A stretch of DNA of 64,000 bases, taken from assembly GCA_020635495.1 (NCBI GenBank), contig JACJZQ010000003.1, positions 1 through 64,000 on the forward strand. The letters are read 5' to 3'. The position numbers and the translations under genes were made by a program. Each line of letters begins with the position of its first letter. Positions within the stretch are counted from its first letter, which is position 1. Below the pieces are notes generated by a model. It searched no databases and was not told the origin of the DNA. It was given only the letters and a program-made list of their open reading frames with translations. Origin of the DNA: Flavobacteriales bacterium (GTDB taxonomy: Bacteria; Bacteroidota; Bacteroidia; UBA10329). Below are positions 1 to 9,124 of the stretch, piece after piece.

Positions 1-817
1 CACTTCCATTCGCTCCTGCAGGGCCTTGTGGGCCTATTGGTCCTGTTGCTCCATCACTTCCATTCGCTCCTGCAGGGCCTTGTGGGCCTGTTGGACCGGT
101 GGCACCGTCATTTCCGTTTGCGCCTGTTGGGCCTTGTGGGCCGGTTGAACCTGTAGCACCATCGCTTCCATTCGCTCCTGCTGGACCAGTCGGGCCAGTT
201 GCCCCGTCACTTCCGTTCGCTCCTGCCGGGCCTTGTGGACCTGTTGGGCCTGTGGCACCATCACTTCCATTCGCTCCAGTTGGGCCTTGAGGACCTGTTG
301 GACCAGTGGCACCGTCATTTCCGTTTGCGCCTGTTGGGCCTTGAGGACCTGTTGACCCCGTGGTACCTCCAGAACCACTTGTTTCTGCATATAGGGCGTA
401 AGGCACAGACAGTAGCTGTGCGGTTCCCATCGGGGAATACGCAGTTCCACCGTTAGGATCGAGTTCAACCTTCAAATAATGATTGTCTGCTGCCCAACCT
501 ATGTTTCCGATTGTGCCGAACTGCACCGTACCTCCTCCAACATGAAGGTTGAACAATCCGAACTGATTGGTGGTCAATGCGTGTCTCTCCACGTACTGAA
601 CCGGACCATTCGGGTTATTGCTAATGACTGAAATCTGTACGCCAATGTTCTGATTGGTAAGGATGTTTCCTCCATTGTCTCTGGCCACACCTTGATAGTT
701 GAACATCTGTGGCGAACCCACTTGAGAAGAACCCACGAAGGGAAGTAGCACAGCGAGAAAGAAGAGGAGGGTGGCCGCCTGTTTGTTAAATCTTTGATAA
801 GAAAACTGCATGGTCAT
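1..817 (-). CDS. Secreted collagen-like exoprotein, 3' end outside window
   Basis: The reading frame is open from an ATG at 817 (or 811) down to the left edge, so the C-terminus is missing. A signal peptide (hydrophobic LLFFLAVLLPFVGSS) is followed by a roughly 120-residue beta-rich domain beginning MFNYQGVARDNGG and ending LLSVPYALYAE. After it come at least seven Gly-X-Y blocks such as GPQGPTGANGNDGATGPT, a collagen-like stalk. The same N-terminal domain occurs in the proteins at 41736-43064 and 17104-18228, whose C-termini are Peptidase_S74 and tail-collar modules, so a trimeric fibre is likely. The repeat gives open shadow frames on both strands; only this frame has a signal peptide and the shared domain. 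The function of this particular protein is unknown. Confidence 0.85.
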   Translation of the reverse strand, partial: MTMQFSYQRFNKQAATLLFFLAVLLPFVGSSQVGSPQMFNYQGVARDNGGNILTNQNIGVQISVISNNPNGPVQYVERHALTTNQFGLFNLHVGGGTVQFGTIGNIGWAADNHYLKVELDPNGGTAYSPMGTAQLLSVPYALYAETSGSGGTTGSTGPQGPTGANGNDGATGPTGPQGPTGANGSDGATGPTGPQGPAGANGSDGATGPTGPAGANGSDGATGSTGPQGPTGANGNDGATGPTGPQGPAGANGSDGATGPIGPQGPAGANGS

Positions 818-944
818 GTGGTTCAGTTAAGCACGGTAAACATGCTTCGAAACCGATCCTCAGACAATCACATGATGATGTGTTCTGGGCTCACATCAGT
901 CAATGATCCATCAGTTCCCATAGCTTTGCCTCAAACAATCCATC

Positions 945-1718
945 ATGCCAAAGAAAAAACCTCTGATACTTGCTGTGAATGATGACGGAATAACCGCACC
1001 TGGTATTCAGGCCATGGTTGCCGCTGCTCAGGAACTGGCAGAAGTGGTGGTGGTGGCACCCGATAGTCCGCAGAGCGGAATGGGACATGCCATTACATTG
1101 AACAAACCGTTGCGTTTGGACAAGGTGGAATATCACGGAGAAAGCATAGGTTACCAATGTAGCGGAACACCGGTCGATTGCGTAAAGATCGCCATTGACA
1201 AGATCCTGCATCGCAAGCCCGACCTGGTCATTTCAGGCATCAATCATGGAGCAAATCATTCCATCAATGTGATCTACAGCGGAACAATGTCGGCTGCCAT
1301 GGAAGGCGCCATTGAAGGAATTCCCTCTGTCGGGTTTTCGCTTTTGAATTATTCGTTGGATGCTGATTTCACCGCTTCAAAGCATTTTGTGAAGATCATT
1401 GTTAAGAACATGCTTCATTTTGGAATGCCTACAGGAACGTTACTGAATGTGAACATACCCGATCTTCCGCTGGAACAGATAAAAGGCGTGAAGATCTGCA
1501 GACAAGCCAATGCCAAGTGGGAAGAGGAATTTGATGAAAGGACCGACCCACACAATCGAAAATACTATTGGCTAACAGGCGCCTTTGCCAATTACGACAA
1601 AGGTGCTGACACAGATGTATGGGCACTCAATAATGGCTATGTTTCTGCCGTTCCGGTGCAGTTCGACCTGACGGCACACCACGCCATGCCGCGTTTGAAT
1701 GATTGGGATCTGGGGTGA
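945..1718 (+). CDS. surE: 5'/3'-nucleotidase SurE
   Basis: This is a 257-residue SurE phosphatase, which dephosphorylates nucleoside monophosphates in the cytoplasm and needs a divalent metal. The N-terminal metal motif VNDDG (residues ~11-15), the SPQSGMGHA segment with the family serine, and SGINHGANHS are all present, and the length is normal for the family. The start is the ATG in CATCATGCCAAAG; no upstream in-frame start fits better. It is the first gene of a run surE, small membrane protein, lpxB, an order commonly seen in Bacteroidota. Identification is secure. Confidence 0.97.
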   Translation: MPKKKPLILAVNDDGITAPGIQAMVAAAQELAEVVVVAPDSPQSGMGHAITLNKPLRLDKVEYHGESIGYQCSGTPVDCVKIAIDKILHRKPDLVISGINHGANHSINVIYSGTMSAAMEGAIEGIPSVGFSLLNYSLDADFTASKHFVKIIVKNMLHFGMPTGTLLNVNIPDLPLEQIKGVKICRQANAKWEEEFDERTDPHNRKYYWLTGAFANYDKGADTDVWALNNGYVSAVPVQFDLTAHHAMPRLNDWDLG

Positions 1719-1755
1719 GAGAAAAACAATAGATACATAATAAGAGACAAGGAAG

Positions 1756-2046
1756 GTGAATAAGGACAGCGCAATATTGGGTTTGATTATTGGGCTCATT
1801 GCTCCACTTCTTGTGATGCTCGGATTCTGGAAGTTTCAGTTCGGACACACTGGTCTGATCGGGTTTTATGAAGTAATGGTGCAAAGCGGTAATCTGCCTG
1901 GTTTGATCTCCATTGGACTACTCGGTAACCTTGGCGCATTCTTCGTTTTTTACAGACAGAAGCTGGATATTTCGGCCCGCGGAGTGATCATGGCCACTTT
2001 CCTCTACGGCCTAGTAATAGTTGTACTGAAATTTTTCGTTCTATGA
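1756..2046 (+). CDS. Small inner-membrane protein between surE and lpxB
   Basis: This 96-residue protein has three probable transmembrane helices (residues ~7-25, ~46-65 and ~75-94) and no signal peptide. It begins with GTG; an AAGGAAGG purine run directly before it is a better ribosome site than most in this window. It follows surE by 37 bp, and its stop overlaps the lpxB start as ATGA, so it is translationally coupled to lipid A synthesis. I do not recognise a characterised family. The position between surE and lpxB suggests an envelope role, which is inference. Confidence 0.8.
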   Translation: MNKDSAILGLIIGLIAPLLVMLGFWKFQFGHTGLIGFYEVMVQSGNLPGLISIGLLGNLGAFFVFYRQKLDISARGVIMATFLYGLVIVVLKFFVL

Positions 2047-3134
2047 AATTTTTCGTCATAGCTGGAGAGGCTTCGGGCGATATGCACGGAGCGAATCTGA
2101 TCAAAGCTATTTCCAAGCTACAACCCAAGGCAACTTTCGAAGGGTTTGGAGGCGAACGGCTTCAATCGGTTGGCATGAAACTGCTTCGCTCCATGGACAA
2201 ACTCAACTTCATGGGATTTGTTGAGGTGGTTGCGAACCTCGCAACCGTTCGGGAGAATTTTCGGATATGCAAGAAAGCGCTGACAGATAACAGACCAGAC
2301 GCCATTATTCTGATAGATTATCCAGGTTTCAATCTACGCATGGCCAAATGGGCCAAGCAGCGCGGCATCCTTGTTTTCTATTACATATCACCACAGGTTT
2401 GGGCTTGGAAGGAGAACCGCGTTAAGAAAATGAAGAAACACATCGACAGATTGATGGTGATTCTTCCGTTTGAAAAAGAATTCTTCGCCAAGCACCATAT
2501 GGATGTGGATTTTGTAGGCCATCCATTGATCGATGAGATTGAGGTCAGGCATCAGCAGACAGATATTGGAAAAGAGAAGATCATTGCACTACTTCCTGGT
2601 TCCCGAAAGCAGGAAATCCTACACAACCTTCATCAAATGGTTCGGGTTCAGGATGCGTTTCCCGACTATCAATTCATCGTTGGTCGCGCACCCGGATTTG
2701 ATGTTTCATTCTACCGAGAAACGTTTGCGTTAGACAGAGCCATCGTCTCTTCGGAAGGAACTTACAGTCTTTTAGCCAGATCGAAAGCTGCTTTGGTCGG
2801 GTCTGGAACAGCCACACTGGAAACGGCATTGATGCGCGTGCCACAAGTTGTCTGCTATAAAGGGAATCCTATTTCCGTGGCATTGGCACGGAAACTCATC
2901 AAAGTACCGTATATCTCGTTGGTGAATCTCATTTTAACTCGGCCAGCGGTGAAAGAACTAATTCAAGGTGAACTCAACCCGAAATCAATTGTTACCGAAT
3001 TGAAGAAGGTGCTGGAAGAAGGAGACAATCGCGAAAAAATACTCCAAGATTATGATGAACTATGGGACAAACTTGGCAGCGGTGGCGCTTCGGAACGTGC
3101 AGCCAAGTTGATAGTTTCTGACCTTGCGAATTGA
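2043..3134 (+). CDS. lpxB: Lipid-A-disaccharide synthase LpxB
   Basis: LpxB (GT19) joins UDP-2,3-diacylglucosamine to lipid X to make lipid A disaccharide phosphate at the inner membrane. The 363-residue protein has the typical start FFVIAGEASGDMHGANL, the DYPGFNLRMAKWAK segment, ISPQVWAWKENR and the nucleotide-binding LLPGSRKQEI region. The C-terminal half carries GSGTATLETAL and MRVPQVVCYK. Its start overlaps the previous gene by 4 bp (ATGA). Together with waaA at 10.2-11.4 kb it shows a Gram-negative LPS-bearing cell. Confidence 0.97.
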   Translation: MKFFVIAGEASGDMHGANLIKAISKLQPKATFEGFGGERLQSVGMKLLRSMDKLNFMGFVEVVANLATVRENFRICKKALTDNRPDAIILIDYPGFNLRMAKWAKQRGILVFYYISPQVWAWKENRVKKMKKHIDRLMVILPFEKEFFAKHHMDVDFVGHPLIDEIEVRHQQTDIGKEKIIALLPGSRKQEILHNLHQMVRVQDAFPDYQFIVGRAPGFDVSFYRETFALDRAIVSSEGTYSLLARSKAALVGSGTATLETALMRVPQVVCYKGNPISVALARKLIKVPYISLVNLILTRPAVKELIQGELNPKSIVTELKKVLEEGDNREKILQDYDELWDKLGSGGASERAAKLIVSDLAN

Positions 3135-3142
3135 GAACCAAC

Positions 3143-3150
3143 TATATTTG
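3143..3150 (+). promoter_or_regulatory. Possible Bacteroidota -7 box before pdhB
   Basis: TATATTTG matches the Bacteroidota -7 consensus TAnnTTTG and ends 5 bp before the pdhB start codon. No good TTTG -33 element lies 19-21 bp upstream, so it may be chance. If used, the transcript would be leaderless or nearly so. Confidence 0.3.
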
Positions 3151-3155
3151 ATGCT

Positions 3156-4136
3156 ATGAAAGAAGTACAGTTCAGAGAGGCGCTGCGTGAAGCGATGAGT
3201 GAGGAAATGCGAAGAGACGAAACCGTGTTTCTGATGGGTGAGGAAGTGGCCGAATACAACGGTGCTTATAAGGTAAGCCAAGGCATGTTGGATGAATTCG
3301 GGGAGAAGCGCGTTATTGACACCCCAATTGCTGAACTTGGTTTTGCGGGTATCGGGGTTGGAGCAGCCATGAATGGCCTACGTCCTATTGTGGAGTTCAT
3401 GACGTTCAATTTCTCCCTTGTAGCCATTGACCAAGTGATCAACTCGGCTGCGAAGATGTACCAGATGAGCGGTGGTCAGTTCAACATTCCTATGGTGTTC
3501 CGTGGACCAACAGGTTCTGCCGGACAATTGGCAGCTCAACACTCGCAAGCATTTGAGAACTGGTATGCGAACTGCCCTGGTCTGAAAGTGGTGGTTCCTT
3601 CAAACCCTGCAGATGCGAAAGGACTTTTGAAATCGGCCATCCGTGATAACGACCCTGTGATTTTTATGGAAAGTGAGCAGATGTATGGCGATAAGGGAAT
3701 GATACCTGAAGGCGAATACTTGATTCCTATAGGCAAAGCAGACGTGGTTCGAAAAGGGAAAGATGTGACGATTGTTTCCTTCGGAAAGATCATGAAAGTG
3801 GCAAATGCTGCGGCCAAAGAACTGGCGAAAGAAGGCATTGAAGCTGAGGTCATCGATCTTCGAACTGTTCGTCCGATCGATTATGCAACGGTTATCGAAT
3901 CTGTAAAGAAGACCAACCGAATGGTTGTGGTGGAAGAAGCATGGCCGTTGGCGTCCATCTCTACAGAATTGACCTACAGTGTTCAGAAAGACGCATTCGA
4001 TTACATGGATGCGCCTGTGAAACGTGTTACTTGTCAGGATACGCCATTAGCATATGCCCCAACGTTTGTTGAAGAATGGCTTCCGAACGTAGAAAGAACT
4101 GTGGAAGCAGTTAAATCCGTGCTCTACGTCAAGTAG
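3156..4136 (+). CDS. pdhB: Pyruvate dehydrogenase E1 component subunit beta
   Basis: This is a 326-residue transketolase-like E1 beta subunit. With an E1 alpha subunit encoded elsewhere it would decarboxylate pyruvate (or another 2-oxoacid) on thiamine diphosphate. Family segments seen are REALREAMSEEM at the start, MGEEVAEYNGAYKVSQG with the conserved glutamates, DTPIAELGFAGIGVGAAM, GGQFNIPMVFRGPTG, and VVEEAWPLASISTEL near the end. It begins 21 bp after lpxB and may be cotranscribed. Pyruvate rather than branched-chain specificity is inferred from overall similarity. Confidence 0.9.
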   Translation: MKEVQFREALREAMSEEMRRDETVFLMGEEVAEYNGAYKVSQGMLDEFGEKRVIDTPIAELGFAGIGVGAAMNGLRPIVEFMTFNFSLVAIDQVINSAAKMYQMSGGQFNIPMVFRGPTGSAGQLAAQHSQAFENWYANCPGLKVVVPSNPADAKGLLKSAIRDNDPVIFMESEQMYGDKGMIPEGEYLIPIGKADVVRKGKDVTIVSFGKIMKVANAAAKELAKEGIEAEVIDLRTVRPIDYATVIESVKKTNRMVVVEEAWPLASISTELTYSVQKDAFDYMDAPVKRVTCQDTPLAYAPTFVEEWLPNVERTVEAVKSVLYVK

Positions 4137-4191
4137 GTGTTTTTCTTTTGAATCGTTCTTGACTGAGGTAAAAATCAGCCTCAAATCTCCA

Positions 4192-4222
4192 TTTGTTTAA
4201 ATAATTGATTGTGATACCTTTG
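4192..4222 (+). promoter_or_regulatory. Bacteroidota-type promoter of hppA
   Basis: A TTTG -33 element (4192-4195) and TACCTTTG -7 element (4215-4222) are separated by exactly 19 bp, the classic spacing for the phylum's primary sigma factor. This is the best promoter in the window. It predicts transcription starting at about 4229 and a leader of roughly 35 nt before the hppA ATG. Confidence 0.72.
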
Positions 4223-4265
4223 CGCGCTTGAAAAACGAGGTATTAAAACAACCAATTTAACTTAA

Positions 4266-6629
4266 ATGGAAAACATAGTTTATTTCCTTCCACTGTTCGG
4301 AGTAGTATCGCTGCTTTACGTTGCATGGAAAAGCGCTTGGGTTAGCAAGCAAGAAGTAGGTACTGAGAAGATGGCGAAGATCGCTACTCACATTACCAAA
4401 GGTGCAATGGCGTTCTTGAGCGCTGAGTACAAGATTTTGGCAATTTTCGTTGTTGCAGTGGCTGCTTTGCTTGCATTCAAAGGAATGGGCGAAGCTGATT
4501 CTAGCCCGCTTGTTGCGCTATCTTTCATTGTTGGTGCCATCTGTTCTGGATTGGCAGGTTACCTTGGAATGGTGGTTGCCACCAAAGCGAACGTACGTAC
4601 TACGAACGCTGCACGAACTTCGCTTGGAAAAGCCCTTGAAGTTGCCTTCGGTGGTGGTTCTGTAATGGGAATGGGTGTTGTTGGATTGGGTGTTCTTGGA
4701 TTGAGCGGTCTATTCCTTCTTTATTCTGAGTTCCTTGGTGCCGAGTGGAACATCAATAAGGTATTGAACGTGTTGGCAGGTTTCTCTTTGGGAGCTTCGT
4801 CCATTGCGCTTTTTGCACGTGTTGGCGGTGGTATTTATACCAAGGCTGCTGACGTTGGTGCTGACCTTGTAGGAAAGGTTGAGGCTGGTATTCCTGAGGA
4901 TCACCCGCTGAACCCAGCTACGATTGCCGATAACGTTGGTGACAACGTGGGTGACGTGGCAGGTATGGGTGCTGACCTTTTCGAGTCTTACGTTGGTTCT
5001 ATCATCGGTACGATGGTGTTGGGAGCGATCTTCGTTCCTGGATTTGCTGAAATGGGTGAAATGTGGGGCGGTCTTGGTGCTGTTCTTCTTCCTATGGTTC
5101 TTGCCGCTGTCGGTATCCTTGTTTCCATTGCTGGAACATTCTTCGTTCGTGTGAAAGAAGGCGGTAGCCCACACACTGCTTTGAACATCGGTGAGTTCGG
5201 TTCTGCTATTTTCATGGTTATCGTTTCTTACTTCATCATCGGTTATTTCCTTCCAGATGCTTGGACATTGAACGGAACAGAATACACTTCTAACGGAATC
5301 TTCTTTGCTACTCTTGCTGGTCTTGCCGCAGGTTTGGGAATCGGTAAGATCACTGAGTATTACACTGGAACAGGAACACCTCCTGTGGTTTCTATCGTTC
5401 GTCAGTCGTTGACGGGCTCTGCAACCAACATCATTGCTGGTTTGGGTGTAGGTATGATGAGTACAGCTATCCCAGTTCTTTTGATCGCTGCTGCTATTCT
5501 TATCGCTTTCCATTTTGCTGGATTGTACGGTATCGCCATTGCTGCAGTTGGTATGCTTGCCAACACTGGTATTCAGTTGGCGGTTGATGCTTACGGACCA
5601 ATTTCTGACAACGCTGGTGGTATTGCTGAAATGGCTGAGCTTCCGAAAGAAGTGCGTCAGCGTACAGATAAATTGGATGCAGTTGGTAACACTACTGCTG
5701 CTATCGGTAAAGGGTTTGCGATCGGTTCTGCTGCTCTTACTGCACTTGCATTGTTTGCGGCATTCATGCAGCAGGCCAATGTACAGATGATCAATATTGC
5801 TGAGCCGCGCGTAATGGCCGGTCTGTTGGTCGGTGCGATGCTTCCATTCGTATTCTCGGCTATGAGTATGAATGCGGTTGGACGTGCTGCCATGGCGATG
5901 ATCGAGGAAGTAAGACGTCAGTTCAAGGATATTCCAGCTTTGAAAGCTGCGCTTGAAGTGATGAAGAAAAATGAAGGGAAAGACCAAAAAGATTGGAGTG
6001 CTGAGGATCAGGCTACTTTTGAAGCTGCTGACGGTGTTGCCGAGTACGACAAATGTGTTGCCATCTCTACCAAGGCTTCAATCAAGGAGATGGTTGTTCC
6101 AGGTCTGTTGGCTGTTGTTGTTCCAGTGATCGTTGGATTTGCTGGAGGCCCTGAGATGCTTGGTGGTCTACTTGCAGGTGTTACTTCTGCTGGTGTATTG
6201 ATGGCCATCTTCCAGTCTAACGCTGGTGGTGCTTGGGATAACGCTAAGAAGATGTTTGAGGAAGGTGTTGACATTAACGGAGAGACCTACTACAAAGGAT
6301 CTGAGCCACACAAGGCTGCCGTTGTTGGTGATACTGTTGGTGACCCGTTCAAGGATACTTCTGGTCCATCATTGAACATTCTTTTGAAGTTGATGTCTGT
6401 AGTTGCATTGGTAATTGCTCCTTCTATTGCATTGGAGCTTCCTTCTGCTGATACTGCCATGGCTGATGCAGTTGTTGTTGAGACTGTTGTTGAGACAACC
6501 ACCACTGAAGAAGGTACTGAGGTAACTACAACTGTTACCACTGAAACTGCTACTGACGCTGAAGGCAATGTAGTTACTGAAGAAGTAACTGAGGTTGTTG
6601 AGGAAGTGAAAAAGGAGACGGACAAGTAA
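4266..6629 (+). CDS. hppA: Ion-translocating membrane pyrophosphatase
   Basis: This 787-residue integral membrane enzyme hydrolyses pyrophosphate and pumps H+ or Na+ outward. The pyrophosphate-binding motif is GGGIYTKAADVGADLVGKVE, followed by DNVGDNVGDVAGMGADLFES and the late GDTVGDPFKDTSGPSLNIL; about 15-16 hydrophobic helices are present. At residues 474-483 the sequence is GNTTAAIGKG: Ala and Gly at the two cation-determining positions mark the K+-dependent class (the K+-independent class has Lys and Thr). The last ~50 residues are a Val/Thr/Glu-rich acidic tail (ETTTTEEGTEVTTT) not usual for the family. The gene stands alone, with its own promoter and a strong terminator. Confidence 0.97.
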   Translation: MENIVYFLPLFGVVSLLYVAWKSAWVSKQEVGTEKMAKIATHITKGAMAFLSAEYKILAIFVVAVAALLAFKGMGEADSSPLVALSFIVGAICSGLAGYLGMVVATKANVRTTNAARTSLGKALEVAFGGGSVMGMGVVGLGVLGLSGLFLLYSEFLGAEWNINKVLNVLAGFSLGASSIALFARVGGGIYTKAADVGADLVGKVEAGIPEDHPLNPATIADNVGDNVGDVAGMGADLFESYVGSIIGTMVLGAIFVPGFAEMGEMWGGLGAVLLPMVLAAVGILVSIAGTFFVRVKEGGSPHTALNIGEFGSAIFMVIVSYFIIGYFLPDAWTLNGTEYTSNGIFFATLAGLAAGLGIGKITEYYTGTGTPPVVSIVRQSLTGSATNIIAGLGVGMMSTAIPVLLIAAAILIAFHFAGLYGIAIAAVGMLANTGIQLAVDAYGPISDNAGGIAEMAELPKEVRQRTDKLDAVGNTTAAIGKGFAIGSAALTALALFAAFMQQANVQMINIAEPRVMAGLLVGAMLPFVFSAMSMNAVGRAAMAMIEEVRRQFKDIPALKAALEVMKKNEGKDQKDWSAEDQATFEAADGVAEYDKCVAISTKASIKEMVVPGLLAVVVPVIVGFAGGPEMLGGLLAGVTSAGVLMAIFQSNAGGAWDNAKKMFEEGVDINGETYYKGSEPHKAAVVGDTVGDPFKDTSGPSLNILLKLMSVVALVIAPSIALELPSADTAMADAVVVETVVETTTTEEGTEVTTTVTTETATDAEGNVVTEEVTEVVEEVKKETDK

Positions 6630-6652
6630 GGCCACTCTCCTAACGATAAAGA

Positions 6653-6684
6653 AAAGCCCCGACCAGCGTTGGTCGGGGCTTTTT
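6653..6684 (+). terminator. Intrinsic terminator after hppA
   Basis: AAGCCCCGACC and GGTCGGGGCTT form an 11-bp stem around AGCGTT, with a T-run directly after. It ends hppA and separates it from the next gene. Confidence 0.9.
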
Positions 6685-6725
6685 GTTTGCATCAACTTCA
6701 ACCCGTTTAAATAACTTGGCAGTCT

Positions 6726-8573
6726 ATGAAAAGAGCCCCTATTCTTTTTGCCCTGCTTCTGTTTTTCAGTTGCGGCCCGAACCTGAAACCGGTTCCAAAT
6801 CCAGTAGCTGACAAGGCTACTACCTCCAAGGAATTTGACCTTACCCAAGTTGAAACCAACCCGAACAGGAATCTTTATTGGGGCGATCTGCATGTGCACA
6901 CCAGTCTCTCCTTCGATGCGTTTTTCTCTGGAACATTGACCACCTGTGATGAGGCTTATCGCTACGCCAAAGGAGAAACCATCAATATTTACGGTCGGGA
7001 TGTAAAGCTGCGCGAACCTTTGGACTTCTGCGCCATTACGGATCACTCGGAATTACTGGGTGAATCGTACTGTGCAACGGTGGATACAGCGCCCGGGTAC
7101 AATTCCTTTGCTAACAAATATTTCCGCTCCATATTTAAAACGGACGACCCGCTAGGTCTGGACACGGCAAAACAATGGAAGATCTTTAATCGGATCATGA
7201 GCGGGGCTGCGGATGTGAATCGATCTCATCCGTTCTTCTTTAAAGGCTACGAAACCACGGCCACGGCTTGGGGAATTACCCTCGATGCCGCTGAAAAACA
7301 CTACCGACCGGGTGAATTCACCACACTAGCTGGCTTTGAGTGGACCTTGGCAAACGGAGAAGCACACCTTCATCGCAACGTCATTTTCAGAGACATGGTG
7401 GTTCCGCATTATCCGGTCAGTTCTTTGGAGGCTAGAAACGAGGAAGAACTTTGGAAATGGATGGACGAAACGACCAAGGCAGGAGCGAAGCTTTTGGCCA
7501 TTCCACACAACACCAATCTGGCTGAAGGTGCGGCTTGGCAAGCCACCGATTGGCAAGGAAATCCGATTACAAAGGAGTACGCACAAATGCGTCAGAACTT
7601 TGAGCGATTGGTTGAAGTGCATCAGGTAAAAGGCAACTCAGAAGTGCATGCGGCTTTCTGGAAGAATGATGAATTCGCAGGGTTTGAGAATCACACCATG
7701 GGCGAGCCGAACGAGCAGAATTACGTGCGCTACGGACTGAAAGAAGGCGTTCGATTGAATCAGGAATTGGGCGTCAACCCTTTCAAAATGGGGATGATCG
7801 GTAGTACTGATACTCATAATGGAACTCCAGGAAACACGGAAGAGAACGACAAGGAAATTGGCAACAAGGGAATCGTGGATATTGACCCGCTCAACAGAAC
7901 ATTCGACCGATGGCCATTGGACCAGTCTCAGCGGGTTGACGAAGTTGTAAATCCAGGCGGATTGGTTGCTGTGTGGGCTGAAGCAAACACGCGTGGACAC
8001 ATCTATGACGCGTTGGAAAGACGTGAAGTGTATGCTACAAGCGGCAACAGAATTGAACTGCGATTCTTTGGTGGACAAGGATTTGACGGAGCTGCATCAG
8101 GAGATGAATTGGTTAAATCTGGATATGAAAACGGTGTTCCGATGGGACATGATCTGAAACCACTCAATGGCAAACCTCAATTCCTTATTTGGGCCAAAAA
8201 GGATGCGTTCGGGGCGAATCTGGACCGCATTCAGATCATTAAAGGTTGGGCTGATGAAGAAGGTGGGATCTACGAAGAGATCTTTGATGTTGCCCTGTCA
8301 GAAAATCAACTGAAGGATGGTGAGGTTGCTGTTGACCTCACAACAGGAGAATGGAACAGGAATCATGGTTCGGATGAGCTGAAAGTGGTCTGGACAGATG
8401 AAGATTTCAATCCCGATCACTACTCATTTTACTACGTAAGAGTGTTGGAAGTACCCACTGCCAGTTGGCGATTATGGGATCAGATTCGGCACGGGTACGA
8501 CTATAGCAATCACCCGAATCTCATCATCAATGAAAGAGCTTGGTCTTCTCCGATCTGGTATTCTCCCAACTAG
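6726..8573 (+). CDS. DUF3604 family lipoprotein
   Basis: This 615-residue protein begins with a lipoprotein signal peptide (LFALLLFFSC, Cys ~16). The body is DUF3604, with PHP-like metal motifs: YWGDLHVHTSLSFDA, FCAITDHSELLGE, LLAIPHNTNLAEG and MGMIGSTDTHNG. These His/Asp clusters suggest a metal-dependent hydrolase on the outer membrane or in the periplasm, but the substrate is unknown. Its TAG stop shares CTAG with the stop of the convergent gene, so the two genes overlap by 4 bp tail to tail. Confidence 0.88.
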   Translation: MKRAPILFALLLFFSCGPNLKPVPNPVADKATTSKEFDLTQVETNPNRNLYWGDLHVHTSLSFDAFFSGTLTTCDEAYRYAKGETINIYGRDVKLREPLDFCAITDHSELLGESYCATVDTAPGYNSFANKYFRSIFKTDDPLGLDTAKQWKIFNRIMSGAADVNRSHPFFFKGYETTATAWGITLDAAEKHYRPGEFTTLAGFEWTLANGEAHLHRNVIFRDMVVPHYPVSSLEARNEEELWKWMDETTKAGAKLLAIPHNTNLAEGAAWQATDWQGNPITKEYAQMRQNFERLVEVHQVKGNSEVHAAFWKNDEFAGFENHTMGEPNEQNYVRYGLKEGVRLNQELGVNPFKMGMIGSTDTHNGTPGNTEENDKEIGNKGIVDIDPLNRTFDRWPLDQSQRVDEVVNPGGLVAVWAEANTRGHIYDALERREVYATSGNRIELRFFGGQGFDGAASGDELVKSGYENGVPMGHDLKPLNGKPQFLIWAKKDAFGANLDRIQIIKGWADEEGGIYEEIFDVALSENQLKDGEVAVDLTTGEWNRNHGSDELKVVWTDEDFNPDHYSFYYVRVLEVPTASWRLWDQIRHGYDYSNHPNLIINERAWSSPIWYSPN

Positions 8574-9124
8574 AACTTGGAACCGCCTTGGCGTAGTTCG
8601 TTGCGGAACTTGGCTCCGTTATTTCGGAAGATGTTGAAGTACTTCTGACCTGTACGGATCTGCTTTATCAGATACCGCTTATCCGCTTCGTTCTCAGTTT
8701 CAAACGCAGCATCGAAAGCTTTCTCGGTATCGTCCTGCAACCAATCTATCAACGTTCGGCCATCGCGTTCTACGGTGTTCATGTCCACACGCGCATCGTA
8801 CACAAAGAAGAAACAGATGCTCAGCGCGTCTTCAAACACCACTTTTCTAAGCAGGCTTCCACCTCTGAAACCCGGCTCATCCTCACATACAAAACAATCG
8901 TAATTGGCCTTGGTCCACTCCAACACTTTATTGAGTGTGTATTCACCACTCTTCCGTTCCATCAACTCCTTCAGGTAAGCAGCCTTGTTATTCTCAACAC
9001 CGCTGCACACCTTTTTCTGGAAGGTGTTGTTGATTCTTCTACAGTCGGCATTGGATTGCCCCAAACCGGGCAACACCGAAACAACAACAAAAAGTAAACT
9101 GACGAGTAGGGGTTTAATAGACAT
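8570..9124 (-). CDS. Secreted protein of unknown function
   Basis: This 184-residue protein has a signal peptide ending near LPGLGQSNA. The mature part has several cysteines (ADCRRI, KVCSGV, YDCFVCEDE, LSICFF) and a short ankyrin-like phrase VERDGRTLIDWLQDD, so a single degenerate ankyrin helix pair is possible. It overlaps the end of murB by 11 bp and is probably cotranscribed with it. I do not recognise a named family. Confidence 0.75.
   Translation of the reverse strand: MSIKPLLVSLLFVVVSVLPGLGQSNADCRRINNTFQKKVCSGVENNKAAYLKELMERKSGEYTLNKVLEWTKANYDCFVCEDEPGFRGGSLLRKVVFEDALSICFFFVYDARVDMNTVERDGRTLIDWLQDDTEKAFDAAFETENEADKRYLIKQIRTGQKYFNIFRNNGAKFRNELRQGGSKF

Noticed and set aside
34..468. A 144-codon minus-strand frame at the left edge
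   Set aside because: It is an alternative frame of the collagen-like repeat; the signal peptide and shared domain lie in the frame that begins at 817.
4710..5987. A 425-codon frame antisense to hppA
   Set aside because: It mirrors a highly conserved gene, its product is rich in Ser, Thr, Asn and Arg with no recognisable domain, and hppA has its own promoter and terminator.
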